Source of the DNA: Bacillus salipaludis
GTDB lineage: Bacteria; Bacillota; Bacilli; Bacillales_B; DSM-18226
Reading direction: 5' to 3'
DNA length: 46,678 nucleotides
Assembly (NCBI RefSeq): GCF_004358205.1
Contig: NZ_SMYO01000026.1
Location: forward strand, 1-46,678
Part shown: positions 33,105 to 42,018 of the stretch, piece by piece
Position numbering within the stretch: the stretch's first letter is position 1
How the letters are laid out: the number at the start of each line of letters is the position of its first letter
Position numbers and translations under genes: made by a program
Notes under the pieces: generated by a model
The model's input: the letters and a program-made list of their open reading frames with translations, nothing else
What the model was told of the DNA's origin: nothing
The model's database searches: none

Positions 33105-34739
33105 TTAGGGACTTTGCAAACCCATAAGTGCATTAAGCAAGTTTATTCCGTTTGGGCTTCCCAGCCCAGACACAGGATCCCATCCTTTTTTTGCCTTATA
33201 GGCGTCCCGTTCATTACTGGATATATTATTTCCGGTTTTAATATCATGAAACGCTTTACTGCTGGCCGGTAGATTATATAGGGTTGGATTCAAAAACCCT
33301 ACCGGATGGCCGAGCTGCTGATTAATTAATGCGATCAACCCGGCCCAAAGTGGAGCCACTGCACTTGTTCCTCCAAACACAGCTTGCTGCCCGTCAACAA
33401 GAACCTGATAACCAGTAGCTGGATCAGCGTCTCCGGCAACGTCAGGTACCCCACGGCCATTATTGGTTTGAGGGTCTGCCGAAGGAGGGACATGAGCAGC
33501 TGTCTGCCAGGAAGGCAGAGTAAATACGTCACTTACTCCTCCTCCAGTACTGCTGTCAGGTCCTTCATTCCACACAACCTCTCGTGTAATAGTTTGTCCA
33601 GAGCCAAAAAGCTTTGTTCCTCCGCATCCAAGAACATGAGGGCTGGAAGCAGGGAAATCTACATGAACAGTCCCATCGGTCACACCATCGGATGAACCGC
33701 GGTCACCAGCGGCACAACAGATGGTGACACCGAGAGCAGCGGCATCCTGAAAGGCGCGGTCCATCGCTTGCATTGCCTGGCTTGTCCATTGATTTTCCGG
33801 TGCACCCCAGCTAATCGAAATAACAGAAGGCTTATTTACCGTATCGTGAATCGCCGTTGTAATGGCATTAAGGAAACCTGCATCTGTGTTGGGCGCAAAG
33901 TAAACAGCAATTTTCACGCCGGGGGCAACCGCTCCTGCTACCTCAATGTCCAATGCCACTTCACCATCCGGACCGTTTGGATCTCCCGTCGGCTGATTGG
34001 CTGCTTCACTCACTGTCACGTCGGTTAAGACGGCTTGGGCTACTCCGAGGGATGAAAAATATTGTTTCATTTCATCGGGGTGATAGCCTCCGCCTAATTC
34101 AATAATCGCAATACATTGGTTACTGACATCAATATTCTGTGGAAAATGATAAAGGCTTGCTATTTGATCAGGAGTAAAGGATTTTGTAGCTACTTGATTT
34201 CTATGTGGTTCACTCTTTTCCTCCAAAATACGAAAATGCGGCCGCAGCTGCGGACGGTTGTCCAATCCAATAACCGCTTCGACAATATCGGAGAGATCTT
34301 GTGGGATATGGACCGGCCCGGTACGGCCCCGATAAGTAAAGTTTTGATGTTCGTAGATGGCAAGCTGTACTTTAAAGGCTTTATTAAAGGCTGACGCAGG
34401 CCCGGCAATCAATACAGTCCCAGCGGCAGCATTCACTTCTTTAATGGTAAGTCCATTGTTTGCAGCGAATTTTTCAACTTTGTTTAAATCCTCTTGGTCA
34501 GCACCATGAGTCGCCATAAATTGTTCATGGCTAAGATGCTGTATCGGTGTTAACGGAGAAGTGCTTTTCTTTTCTAAGAAACTGGTAACTGGCGGACGGC
34601 GGATAAGCAAGGTTGCAGATATTTCTTCATCAGGATGGATGGGAGTTGATTTTACGGCATAGGGTAACGGTTTTCGCTCACTTCCGGGAATCTTTACGTA
34701 AGGCTCCTGGCTGTTAAGCAAGTGATTATCTTGTTCCAT
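33105..34739 (-). CDS. S53 sedolisin/kumamolisin-type serine-carboxyl peptidase
   Basis: The 544-residue protein has an N-terminal pro-kumamolisin activation domain (about 35-175) and a subtilisin-fold catalytic domain. The S53 catalytic set is complete: Glu260 and Asp264 in DGEVALDIEVAGA, the oxyanion Asp346 in AAGDRGSS, and nucleophile Ser459 in GGTSAVAPLWAGL. The C-terminal calcium site is seen in FHDIKTGNN (Asp499) and GWDPVSGLGSPNG (Asp521). Such enzymes are secreted, acid-active endopeptidases that remove their own propeptide. No classical signal peptide is visible, as in kumamolisin. AAGGAGGATG precedes the ATG. The gene is visibly more GC-rich than its surroundings, consistent with acquisition from another genome. 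Confidence 0.92.
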   Translation of the reverse strand: MEQDNHLLNSQEPYVKIPGSERKPLPYAVKSTPIHPDEEISATLLIRRPPVTSFLEKKSTSPLTPIQHLSHEQFMATHGADQEDLNKVEKFAANNGLTIKEVNAAAGTVLIAGPASAFNKAFKVQLAIYEHQNFTYRGRTGPVHIPQDLSDIVEAVIGLDNRPQLRPHFRILEEKSEPHRNQVATKSFTPDQIASLYHFPQNIDVSNQCIAIIELGGGYHPDEMKQYFSSLGVAQAVLTDVTVSEAANQPTGDPNGPDGEVALDIEVAGAVAPGVKIAVYFAPNTDAGFLNAITTAIHDTVNKPSVISISWGAPENQWTSQAMQAMDRAFQDAAALGVTICCAAGDRGSSDGVTDGTVHVDFPASSPHVLGCGGTKLFGSGQTITREVVWNEGPDSSTGGGVSDVFTLPSWQTAAHVPPSADPQTNNGRGVPDVAGDADPATGYQVLVDGQQAVFGGTSAVAPLWAGLIALINQQLGHPVGFLNPTLYNLPASSKAFHDIKTGNNISSNERDAYKAKKGWDPVSGLGSPNGINLLNALMGLQSP

Positions 34740-35823
34740 GTTTCATCCTCCTTAGCTTTGTTTGAGTATTATTATAAGATGTTAAAACATTCCATGTAAG
34801 GTACGAAAGTTTACTTTTTATATAAATGGTGTAGAGTCATATTGAAGTTTCGCTGAATGTGGCCCGCAGCCGTGTCAGCACTGAATTTGTTAATATCCAT
34901 GTTCTATTACTAGCACCTCCCTTCATCTTCTTTTTAGTGTTTAGAGGGGGAAGAAGGACAGGAATTTCTGCAATTGATAAAGGATTATAGTGGGTTTACC
35001 GTAGAATGGAACCATGTAGAAATACCCAAACGAATGTTCTAGTCTGGACTTTTTGAATTACAATCCATTTAATGTTTTTCCTTGATATTGCATACCCCTT
35101 TTTTTCAAGGTAGCGACGGCAATGATTAATCTATGTAAGCAATTGCTTCTTGCTCTCAGAATCATATTGACTGGCATTGTTATATTGATTGCAATTCCAC
35201 TTCGGCTTTTTAATTATCTCAACGGGATTCCGGTCAACGGAACGGTTACGTTGAAAGGACTGACGGGCTACCGTTGGCTGGGTTTGGGCGAGGAGCCAAC
35301 GTATTAAAGGTTTTCGGCTCTTGGAAAATTGCAGGTATTGTATATATATCATAAATAAATACATGATATTATATATGTTGTTTATTAATGCAATATATAA
35401 CATTATATATAGTAAAATCGAAATATACTTAGCCATATATATTAATAAATATTTTGATATTAAAGAGTAAAAAAGAAGGAGCTATAAAGAAAACTCTAAC
35501 CGAATCATGGCTAGAGTTTTTTATTGCTTTTGATTCTACTAAATTTACAGCTTCAAATGAATAGATGTTGGTTTACCCCTAAAGACTGCATATTCAAGGA
35601 ACCGAATTGTCTAATTTAAATCAATATATCTGCTTTTAAAATCGTAGCTTTAAAGTAAAGATTACAAACTTCGTTACAAGAATAAAGATTTATTTGTACA
35701 AATTTTTTATCGTATTTTGAAAGAAGCAGATAAAGAGTCCTGTTCTTCGATTGTTTCCTTGTTTTTGAGATTATGATGATTTTGGATTAGTGCTCATAAT
35801 ATCCACTACAATTTGCTTTTTAT
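34740..35823. other. Long gene-free stretch with AT-rich patch
   Basis: I see no supported gene. A 61-codon plus frame at 35122-35307 lacks a ribosome site and homology that I recognise. Positions 35330-35460 are extremely AT-rich and carry ATGATATTATATATGTT (35363-35379), also found at 20034. A terminator-like stem AAAACTCTA/TAGAGTTTT with T-tail lies at 35490-35522. Confidence 0.4.
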
Positions 35824-36375
35824 TCATTTCCACCAAGTATCAAACATCGACACTGGGAGTCTTCGTTTGTGTTCGGTAGCGAGATATCGATTCTCGATTT
35901 TCTCCTCTATCCCTTTTGAAACGCTCTTTCCTTCCAGATAATCATCCAATTCTTCATAAGTGATGTCTAGTTCCGTTTCGTCTTCTTGCTGAGGCGTACC
36001 ATCCAAAAGGTCTGCCGTCGGTTTTTTCAAATACAGCTTTTCTGGAGCTTTTAATTCTTTCAAAAGTGCTTTTCCTTGACGCTTTGTCAAACCGCTTAAA
36101 GGGAGGATATCGGCTCCGCCGTCACCGAATTTCGTGAAGAAACCTGTAACCGCTTTTGCAGCGTGATCCGTGCCAATCACTAATAAACCGTGCATTCCGC
36201 ATATTGCATATTGAGCGATCATGCGCATCCGTGCCTTCACATTCCCTTTGTTAAAATCGGACAACGGCTCGCCTTCCATTTCTACATATTTTTTTGCGAA
36301 TTCTTCTACTGGTGAAAAAATATTGTATGTCAGGATTTCATCTGGTTGGATATATTTCAACGCTATTTGTGCATC
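35824..36375 (-). pseudogene. nadE: N-terminally truncated NAD synthetase (nadE)
   Basis: The remaining ~184 codons match the C-terminal two thirds of ammonia-dependent NAD+ synthetase: [56 protein letters not shown], the [10 protein letters not shown] segment and a WWK C-terminus. The homology begins abruptly at [13 protein letters not shown], which corresponds to about residue 90 of the ~272-residue Bacillus enzyme, so the P-loop (SGGQDS) that binds ATP is missing. Position 36360 offers a TTG but no proper ribosome site. The product cannot be functional, so an intact nadE must exist elsewhere or be replaced. It is probably a duplicated or horizontally acquired fragment. Confidence 0.88.
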
Positions 36376-36471
36376 ATGATAAATCCTTCTCTAAAGAGTA
36401 AAAGGGGGCAAAAGAGAGTATACAGCCCTTGCTTAAATGATGTCATATTTCTATTATTGTAAAGCAAAAAT

Positions 36472-36520
36472 ATCAGTCATCACATACTAACCTTTCTAAT
36501 GATTGTATATGATGACTGAT
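36472..36520 (-). terminator. Terminator of the beta-lactamase gene
   Basis: ATCAGTCATCA and TGATGACTGAT form an 11-bp stem around 27 nt, followed on the minus strand by ATTTTTGC. It lies about 60 bp after the beta-lactamase stop. Confidence 0.65.
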
Positions 36521-36578
36521 GATAAGCCTGTTCACTGATGCAATCGAGAATTAATGATGAGTAAATTTATTTATCTCT

Positions 36579-37511
36579 TCACTTCAGAGCGTTAAGTGCG
36601 ACCTTGGCAGCTTCTGCAATAAGCGTATTGTCATAGGTGGCATTCTGTGTATCGCGGCTAGATAGAACTGCGATGACAATGGGAGCTCTATTCGGCGGCC
36701 AAACAATCGCAATGTCATTCCGCGTTCCATAGCTTCCTGCCCCGCTCTTATCATCGACTTCCCAACCTGTTGGTGCGCCAGCACGAATCAATGCATTTCC
36801 AGTGGTATTTCCCCGCATCCAATCTGTCAGGATCTTACGTTTTTCAGCAGGGAGCAAGTCGCTAACTGCGAAAGCCTTGAGGCTCGTAGCAAGCGCTTTT
36901 GGTGTGCTTGTGTCACGTGTATCTCCTGGAACAGCTGAGTTCAAATCCGTCTCGTACCGATCAACTTGGGTAACGTTATCTCCAATCTTCCTCAATGCTG
37001 TTTCAAATCCCTCAGGGCCTCCCAGTTTCTCTAATAAAAGGTTCCCTGCGGTGTTGTCGCTATGTCGAACAGCAGCCTCAATAACTTCCCGAAGAGTCAT
37101 CCCGGTATCTATGTGAAGCTGTGTGATGGGTGAATATGGAACTATGTCCTCGCTATTGTATGTGACTAGCTCGTCGAGTTGACCAATTGAGTAATGCTGC
37201 AGCAATGCACCTGCGGCTAGAGCTTTGTAAGTAGATGCAAAAGCGAACCGCTCTTGAGATCGATAGGAGACTTTCCTATTTGTACCTGTATCAATAGCGT
37301 AGACTCCGACCCGGGCATCATATTTGTTCTCGAGTTCTGCAAACTCACGGTGTGTTTGGTGCGCTGGTGTTTTTGTGACTGCCTTTTCGGACTTGTCAGA
37401 AAGGTTATGGGTGCTCATCGACCAACCGGTGAGGGGTACAATTGCAACCACTAGCAAAAGCAGGGCAAATATAAAATTATTTTTGCTGAAAATATCATTT
37501 GTTTTCCTCAA
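36579..37511 (-). CDS. Class A beta-lactamase
   Basis: The 310-residue serine beta-lactamase has a hydrophobic signal region (residues 13-30). All class A motifs are intact: STYK with nucleophile Ser93 and Lys96, SDN (151-153), ETDLN with general base Glu187, and KSG (255-257). It hydrolyses the beta-lactam ring outside the membrane. No lipobox cysteine is seen, so the mature enzyme is probably released or wall-held. The start is a TTG at 37511 with AAGAGG 9 nt upstream; no in-frame ATG is near. It is more GC-rich than the neighbours. A BlaI-operator promoter lies ~320 bp upstream, leaving an unusually long 5' UTR. BlaR1 and BlaI genes follow to the right. Confidence 0.93.
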   Translation of the reverse strand: MRKTNDIFSKNNFIFALLLLVVAIVPLTGWSMSTHNLSDKSEKAVTKTPAHQTHREFAELENKYDARVGVYAIDTGTNRKVSYRSQERFAFASTYKALAAGALLQHYSIGQLDELVTYNSEDIVPYSPITQLHIDTGMTLREVIEAAVRHSDNTAGNLLLEKLGGPEGFETALRKIGDNVTQVDRYETDLNSAVPGDTRDTSTPKALATSLKAFAVSDLLPAEKRKILTDWMRGNTTGNALIRAGAPTGWEVDDKSGAGSYGTRNDIAIVWPPNRAPIVIAVLSSRDTQNATYDNTLIAEAAKVALNALK

Positions 37512-37775
37512 GATCTTAACCTCTTTCTATTAAAATTAGATGTCCTGAAAATAGAATAAGCGGGTTTAATCATTATGTTTTAATTAACACCGATCGGCTA
37601 TTAACCAACAGATTCTAAAAATTGTGTATTACACTCAGATTCAATTCCATTATTTATGCAACGAAAAATTTATTCCGTTAGCAGCTTATTTAACCATCTT
37701 CAATATCATTTTCATAACCTTATTCTGCCCCGAAATGCTGGGGGAGAATTTCCTCCTTTCTTCAATTTGAAACAT

Positions 37776-37861
37776 GTGTAAGATTAGATTACACACAAAG
37801 TACTACATATGTAGTATTTGGTTACGCATGTAATACTACACGTGTAATAAAAAGATGTCAA
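37776..37861 (-). promoter_or_regulatory. Beta-lactamase promoter with BlaI-type operators
   Basis: On the minus strand TTGACA (37856-37861), a 17-bp spacer and TAGTAT (37833-37838) form a near-ideal SigA promoter. The palindrome TATTACACGTGTAGTATTA (37831-37849) covers the -10. A second, TACTACATATGTAGTA (37801-37816), lies at the start of the transcript. A third, GTGTAA/TTACAC (37777-37795), follows. TACA/TGTA palindromes are the known BlaI/MecI operator type. An orphan AAAGGAGG at 37752-37759 suggests a different gene once began here. Confidence 0.85.
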
Positions 37862-37863
37862 TA

Positions 37864-38037
37864 TCATTTTATAGTTAGCTGTCCTTTTTCATTAAGGTCA
37901 AAATATGCCCGAAAAACCCGCTGGCTGATGATATTAGCTGCACTGTGTGGCTGAGCATAACCATCACGGTAGGCATTTGGTACAATAACGGCAATGGCAA
38001 TCTCGGGATCATTGAATGGAGCATAACCAGCAAAAGA
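37864..38037 (-). pseudogene. C-terminal remnant of a class B penicillin-binding protein
   Basis: The minus-strand frame reads SFAGYAPFNDPEIAIAVIVP and further HSAANIISQRVFRAYFDL before a stop at 37864. This is the transpeptidase C-terminus of PbpA/PbpH-like or MecA-like penicillin-binding proteins. The KTGT motif and everything before it are missing. It lies between blaR1 and the beta-lactamase promoter. A BlaI-type operator is present just upstream (38095-38117), which suggests the lost protein was once induced with the beta-lactamase. Confidence 0.7.
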
Positions 38038-38094
38038 AAGATTTCAAAACGCATCAGCCCTTTCATATTGGGAAGTTTGTGTACAAGGTCATTA

Positions 38095-38117
38095 AAATAT
38101 TACAATCGTAGTATTTG
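38095..38117. promoter_or_regulatory. BlaI-type operator upstream of the PBP remnant
   Basis: AAATATTACAATCGTAGTATTTG is an imperfect palindrome of the TACA/TGTA type (ATATTAC facing GTAGTAT). No clear -35/-10 pair is visible, so it may be an orphan operator left by gene loss. Confidence 0.6.
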
Positions 38118-38166
38118 GTCCAAAAAAGTCCCAAAAAGGTGGGGTAATCCTTTCTGGGGTTAATTA

Positions 38167-39963
38167 TTAATATATCTTTTTATGATGCAGGATCTGCTTG
38201 GCAATCTCCGCTGCCTTGCTTCCTAGAGCCTGTCCATTCATATTTTGAATATTAATGGCAAAATAAAAACTTTCATCACCTTTATCGACAAAGCCAACAA
38301 ACCAGCCATTTACATTCTTTCCATTAATCATGCCGGTTCCCGTTTTACCATACAACCGTCCATTCTTTTGGACATCGATTAAAATTGCCTTTTTTACCGC
38401 TTTGATATTTTCCGCTTTAAAATCCCATTGATTTTCTACTAATTGGGATAATAATTGGACTTGTTCAATGGGTGATATTTTTAAGGAAGATTCCATCCAG
38501 TAACTATCCAAATTCCCTGAAAGATCCTCATTCCCGTATTTTATTTTGTGAAAATAATCTTGCAGCTGCTTTCTCCCTACCTCCCGATCGGTATTTTGGA
38601 AATACCAATTAACTGAACGGCTTAAGGCAGTCGCTAAATTTTGATTTTGATTCCATTCTGAATAGGGATAAATTTTCCCGTCCCAAACCTGTTCATTGTT
38701 ATTCGCGGAAATCACATTGGATTCCAATGCAAATAAGGCAGAATATATTTTATAGGTACTATCAGGAGAAATCCTCTGTTTACTCATCTCTCGATTATAA
38801 ATTTGATATTGGTTTTTAGAGGGATCATATAAAACAAAGCTTCCCTTGTAGCCCTTAAAATAGGAGCTTAGATTTTCATAGACCGTATTATTGCCGCTAA
38901 ATCGATACACATTATCTGGGCTGGCAATAACGGTAGTGATTGGAGCAAGCAATAGCACAACAATTCCTAAAACAGCGAAGATGACCTTGCTTTTCCATTT
39001 CAATAATAGAGAATCACTAGAGAAGCTTGCAATGCACTGGATTCTTTGTGTGATTTGTTTTTTTGTGCCACCTATACCTGGAGCAAAATGTTCAAGGGTA
39101 CGATCATATTTTTTATCTGCAAACCGAATGATGGTATGCCCATATTCGATATATCCGATCTCATCCAAGAGATCTAAAACGGAAGCATCACAGGCTAATT
39201 CCCGATCGAATCGAATCCTTTTTAAGGCATACCAAACGAACGGGTTAAACCAATAAATAATACGAAACAACCACATGACGTAATTCACGAACAGATCCTT
39301 GCTTTTATGATGGTGCAGCTCGTGCAAAAACACGTACTTTAATTCATTTAACGAGAATGCTTCTCCCGTTTTGCTTGGTAAAAAAATATAGGGTTGAAAA
39401 ATCCCCACCGTGATAGGCGAGGTAATAAGAGAGGTCTCCTGCAGCCTTATGTTTCTTTTCACCCCAACCAACTCTTTGCACGCTTCTAATAGTTCATTTA
39501 ACTTTTGGTTATGAACAGCCGCAGCTGACTTTTTCATCTGATAGATTTGATAGTTTGAATAAACAGCAGTCCCAACAAAAAGAACCACTCCAATGACCCA
39601 AACTGTAAAAAATGTATGGTAGACGAAATCGGGCGTTGACTTGTTTACCGATACCGTGAAATCATGTAATAAATCGCTGTTTGGCGCCTGAGAGGCATCC
39701 ACTCCATTAATTCTTTCACTCTTCGATGGCGCGTCTCTATGAAAAAAAAGTAAGCTTTTAAAATAGCGCGTTCCTTCTCCAAGGCGAAAATAATTCCAAG
39801 GTATAAAGGTAGCAAGGATTGGAATGCAAAGAAAATACCAAATATGATAATGTGCTTTCACCGTCATATGATTGTTTAATAGCTTTTTGATTAACAGAAT
39901 GATGACAATAAGGAGGGATACCACGATTGTACTAACTAAAATCCGCAGCAACATGGTATCCAT
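38167..39963 (-). CDS. blaR1: BlaR1 beta-lactam sensor-transducer
   Basis: The 598-residue membrane protein has an N-terminal four-helix part with an M56 metallopeptidase domain. The zinc motif HELHH is at residues 214-218, and the third ligand region is DRELACDA. A further membrane helix follows at about 325-348. The C-terminal extracellular sensor resembles class D beta-lactamases: acylated Ser402 in DSTYK, then YGKTGTG. Beta-lactam acylation of the sensor activates the protease, leading to BlaI inactivation. The start ATG overlaps the blaI stop (TAATG), so the pair is translationally coupled. All key residues are intact. Confidence 0.94.
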   Translation of the reverse strand: MDTMLLRILVSTIVVSLLIVIILLIKKLLNNHMTVKAHYHIWYFLCIPILATFIPWNYFRLGEGTRYFKSLLFFHRDAPSKSERINGVDASQAPNSDLLHDFTVSVNKSTPDFVYHTFFTVWVIGVVLFVGTAVYSNYQIYQMKKSAAAVHNQKLNELLEACKELVGVKRNIRLQETSLITSPITVGIFQPYIFLPSKTGEAFSLNELKYVFLHELHHHKSKDLFVNYVMWLFRIIYWFNPFVWYALKRIRFDRELACDASVLDLLDEIGYIEYGHTIIRFADKKYDRTLEHFAPGIGGTKKQITQRIQCIASFSSDSLLLKWKSKVIFAVLGIVVLLLAPITTVIASPDNVYRFSGNNTVYENLSSYFKGYKGSFVLYDPSKNQYQIYNREMSKQRISPDSTYKIYSALFALESNVISANNNEQVWDGKIYPYSEWNQNQNLATALSRSVNWYFQNTDREVGRKQLQDYFHKIKYGNEDLSGNLDSYWMESSLKISPIEQVQLLSQLVENQWDFKAENIKAVKKAILIDVQKNGRLYGKTGTGMINGKNVNGWFVGFVDKGDESFYFAINIQNMNGQALGSKAAEIAKQILHHKKIY

Positions 39964-40349
39964 TATTTTTCCCCTTTCTTGTCTCTCATGGATAATATTT
40001 TCTTTAATTCCGAAATATCTTCATTAGATAACTTATCATTTTCAATAAAATTTAATATCATTGAATTTAACGTGCCGCCGAAAAACTGCTGCAGAAAGGA
40101 TTTACTTTTTTGCTCAACATATTCGTGCTTTTCAACCAGTGAAGAATAAATAAACACTCGGCCATCTTTTCTTGCGTGTAAAGCCCTTTTCTTAACTAGG
40201 CGCGCCAGCATGGTGTGGATGGTATTTGGCTTCCAATCACTCTTATTCGATAATTTCTCCACTACCTCAGGAGTCGAAATTGGCTCAAAGTTCCATATAA
40301 CCTTCATCACTTCATATTCTGCTTCTGATATTTGTGGAATATCTTTCAT
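39963..40349 (-). CDS. blaI: BlaI repressor
   Basis: The 128-residue protein is the usual length of BlaI/MecI repressors. The winged-helix N-terminus reads PQISEAEYEVMKVIW, then TPEVVEKL and WKPNTIHTMLARLVKK. The C-terminal dimerisation helices include LQQFFGGTLNSMILNF. It binds TACA/TGTA palindromes as a dimer and blocks the beta-lactamase and its own promoters until BlaR1 signalling. I chose the ATG at 40349, with a strong AGGAGGG, rather than the open-frame start at 40580. It forms an operon with blaR1. Confidence 0.94.
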   Translation of the reverse strand: MKDIPQISEAEYEVMKVIWNFEPISTPEVVEKLSNKSDWKPNTIHTMLARLVKKRALHARKDGRVFIYSSLVEKHEYVEQKSKSFLQQFFGGTLNSMILNFIENDKLSNEDISELKKILSMRDKKGEK

Positions 40350-40360
40350 GATAGCCCTCC

Positions 40361-40388
40361 TACTTTTACAACTGTAGTATTTATTATA
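40361..40388 (-). promoter_or_regulatory. blaI-blaR1 promoter region with autoregulatory operator
   Basis: On the minus strand TATAAT (40383-40388) is followed directly by AAATACTACAGTTGTAAAAG, an imperfect TACTACA/TGTAAAA palindrome of BlaI type ending just before the AGGAGGG site. A convincing -35 was not found (TTTATG is 17 bp upstream). The placement implies self-repression. Confidence 0.75.
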
Positions 40389-40502
40389 GCAAGAGGGTCC
40401 AAAAACATAAAGAAATTGCCGTGACTTTAGCCTATGGTAAATAATCCCCTTTGCATGCTGAGGATATATTTTGATACCATTCACCGCAGAGATTGCCCAC
40501 TT

Positions 40503-40598
40503 CCTTCTTTCACTAAGCTGCTCCGTTAGCTGAAAAAGAAAAAGCCACCAAAAATGGCAGCAGATCTTCAACTCTTGCACCCGTTAGTTCAACAAGAA
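40503..40598. repeat. Palindromic repeat family, copy 1
   Basis: The left box reads CTAAGCTGCTCCGTTAGCTGAA. A GCC/GGC hairpin follows, and the right box reads CTCTTGCACCCGTTAGTTC with AACAAG after it. Both boxes are variants of the same imperfect palindrome (TTCAACTAAC, loop, GTTAGTTGAA). Confidence 0.65.
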
Positions 40599-40690
40599 AC
40601 TTCTCAACTATTATCATCTAAAAGGTTTAAGTTCAAGGAAACGCATATCTATTTCTGTGTCAGTAAAAAATACGGAAGAGGTGAGAACAA

Positions 40691-41695
40691 ATGGAAAATG
40701 ATAATTTAAAACTTACATCTTCCGAAATAGGAACACTATGGGGGGAGTATGTTAACGGAACTATGACCGAGATAGTAAATAGGTATATGATTTCTATTTT
40801 GGAAGACGAATCAATAAAAAAAGTTTTTGAAATTGCCATTGAGACATGGGAAAAGCAAAAGAAGAATCTTGTTTCCTTCATTGAGAAAGAGGGATTTCCA
40901 GTTCCTATTGGATTTACTGAGTCCGACCTTAATAAAGGTGCAAAGAGATTGTTTTCTGACACATTCTGCTTAAATTATTTACATATTATGACTATACATG
41001 GTTTGTTGGGTCATACAACTGCTTTTAGTGTTTCTGTCAGAAAGGACCTACGGGAATTTTACAATTCATGTGATAATGATGCAAAAAGTATGTACGATTT
41101 AACCATTGAGTTATTGCTTAAAAAAGGAAAATTCCAAAGAGACCCCTATTTTTATCCTAACGAAAGCCCTGAATTTATATCTACCAAAGATTTTACTGAT
41201 GGATTCTTCGGAAAAGGGAGAGTATTATCTGCTACAGAAATAATCAGTATTTCTCTTAACATTAAAAAGAGCATTATGGCAAAAACTCTTTCAATCGGAT
41301 TCAGTCAAGTCACTGAATCGGAAGAAATAAGAAAGTTTTTTGAGGAATTAGAAAAAAAGGCAGATGAAAACATACAAGCCCTGTCAAAAATTATGCACAA
41401 GGATAATTTGCCAATACCAATGTCGTGGGAATCAGAGGTTACAACGTCAAAAGACTCTCCTTTTTCAGATAAATTAATGTTGTATCATATGGGTTTCTTG
41501 GCTCAAACTGCACAAGTATATTACGGGACAGGTCTAGCATCAGCCATGCGAACAGACCTAGCTGTAGTTTATGAAAAATCAATTCTAAAAACATTAGCAT
41601 TGACAAAAAACTGGTTCGATATTATGGTGAAAAACAAGTGGTTAGAACAGCCACCACTTGCTCCCAATAGAAAAGAACTTGCACAAGATAAATAA
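40691..41695 (+). CDS. DUF3231 family protein
   Basis: The 334-residue protein consists of two related ~150-residue helical halves. Each has a core of the type LTSSEIG-x-LW-x-x-Y followed by a long helix pair; the second half starts near VLSATEIISISLNIKKS. In each half a middle region resembles FIEKEGFPVPIGF and LSKIMHKDNLPIP, each followed by a FS-x-K/F-x-x-x-L-x-x-x-H helix. This is the layout of DUF3231 proteins, common in Bacillus and resembling ferritin-like bundles. The function is unknown; some family members sit in spore or stress contexts. AGGTGAG lies 5 nt before the ATG. It is the only plus-strand gene in this segment. Confidence 0.8.
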   Translation: MENDNLKLTSSEIGTLWGEYVNGTMTEIVNRYMISILEDESIKKVFEIAIETWEKQKKNLVSFIEKEGFPVPIGFTESDLNKGAKRLFSDTFCLNYLHIMTIHGLLGHTTAFSVSVRKDLREFYNSCDNDAKSMYDLTIELLLKKGKFQRDPYFYPNESPEFISTKDFTDGFFGKGRVLSATEIISISLNIKKSIMAKTLSIGFSQVTESEEIRKFFEELEKKADENIQALSKIMHKDNLPIPMSWESEVTTSKDSPFSDKLMLYHMGFLAQTAQVYYGTGLASAMRTDLAVVYEKSILKTLALTKNWFDIMVKNKWLEQPPLAPNRKELAQDK

Positions 41696-41727
41696 GATAT
41701 ACCCTTCATTAGTGAGGGGTATATCTT
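41694..41727 (+). terminator. Terminator of the DUF3231 gene
   Basis: AAGATATACCC pairs with GGGTATATCTT; the stem begins inside the stop codon and is followed by TTAATTAACTTTTT. Confidence 0.85.
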
Positions 41728-41775
41728 TAATTAACTTTTTAATTTAAGGGATAATTTCAATATAAAGTAGTTATT

Positions 41776-41871
41776 TCCTTCTTCAACTCCCTGCCCTTTT
41801 AGTGCCACAAGAAAAAAGGATCGCCTCAGCCATCCCAATCTTTAACTCTTGCACCCTATAGTTTAAGTGAA
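41776..41871. repeat. Palindromic repeat family, copy 2
   Basis: The left box is CTTCAACTCCCTGCCCTTTT with AGTGCCACAAG after it. The right box is ACTCTTGCACCCTATAGTTT with AAGTGAA. The right box is identical over 26 bases to the one at 44607-44632. Confidence 0.65.
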
Positions 41872-42018
41872 ATACTTCACAAACACTTATCTTCTCGCTT
41901 TAAATCCGTTGATTCTTCGTAACTTTCCATACCTGAATCTACTCAGTATTTACCGCGAATTTTACAAGAAAGGTGCCTTGGCAACCCTTTATTATTCACC
42001 TATTATTGGACATTTAAT
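41872..42018. other. Short gene-free stretch
   Basis: There is no gene. GGTGCCTTGGCAACC forms a small palindrome at 41971-41985. Confidence 0.3.

Noticed and set aside
35122..35307. 61-codon plus-strand frame with a hydrophobic start
   Set aside because: There is no ribosome site, no recognisable homology, and it lies in a decayed intergenic region.
37875..38066. 63-codon minus-strand frame beside blaR1
   Set aside because: It is the wrong frame of the penicillin-binding-protein remnant; the neighbouring frame carries the recognisable sequence.
36579..40349. mecA-type methicillin-resistance locus
   Set aside because: The regulators fit, but the only PBP sequence is a short C-terminal remnant, and the intact effector is a class A beta-lactamase.
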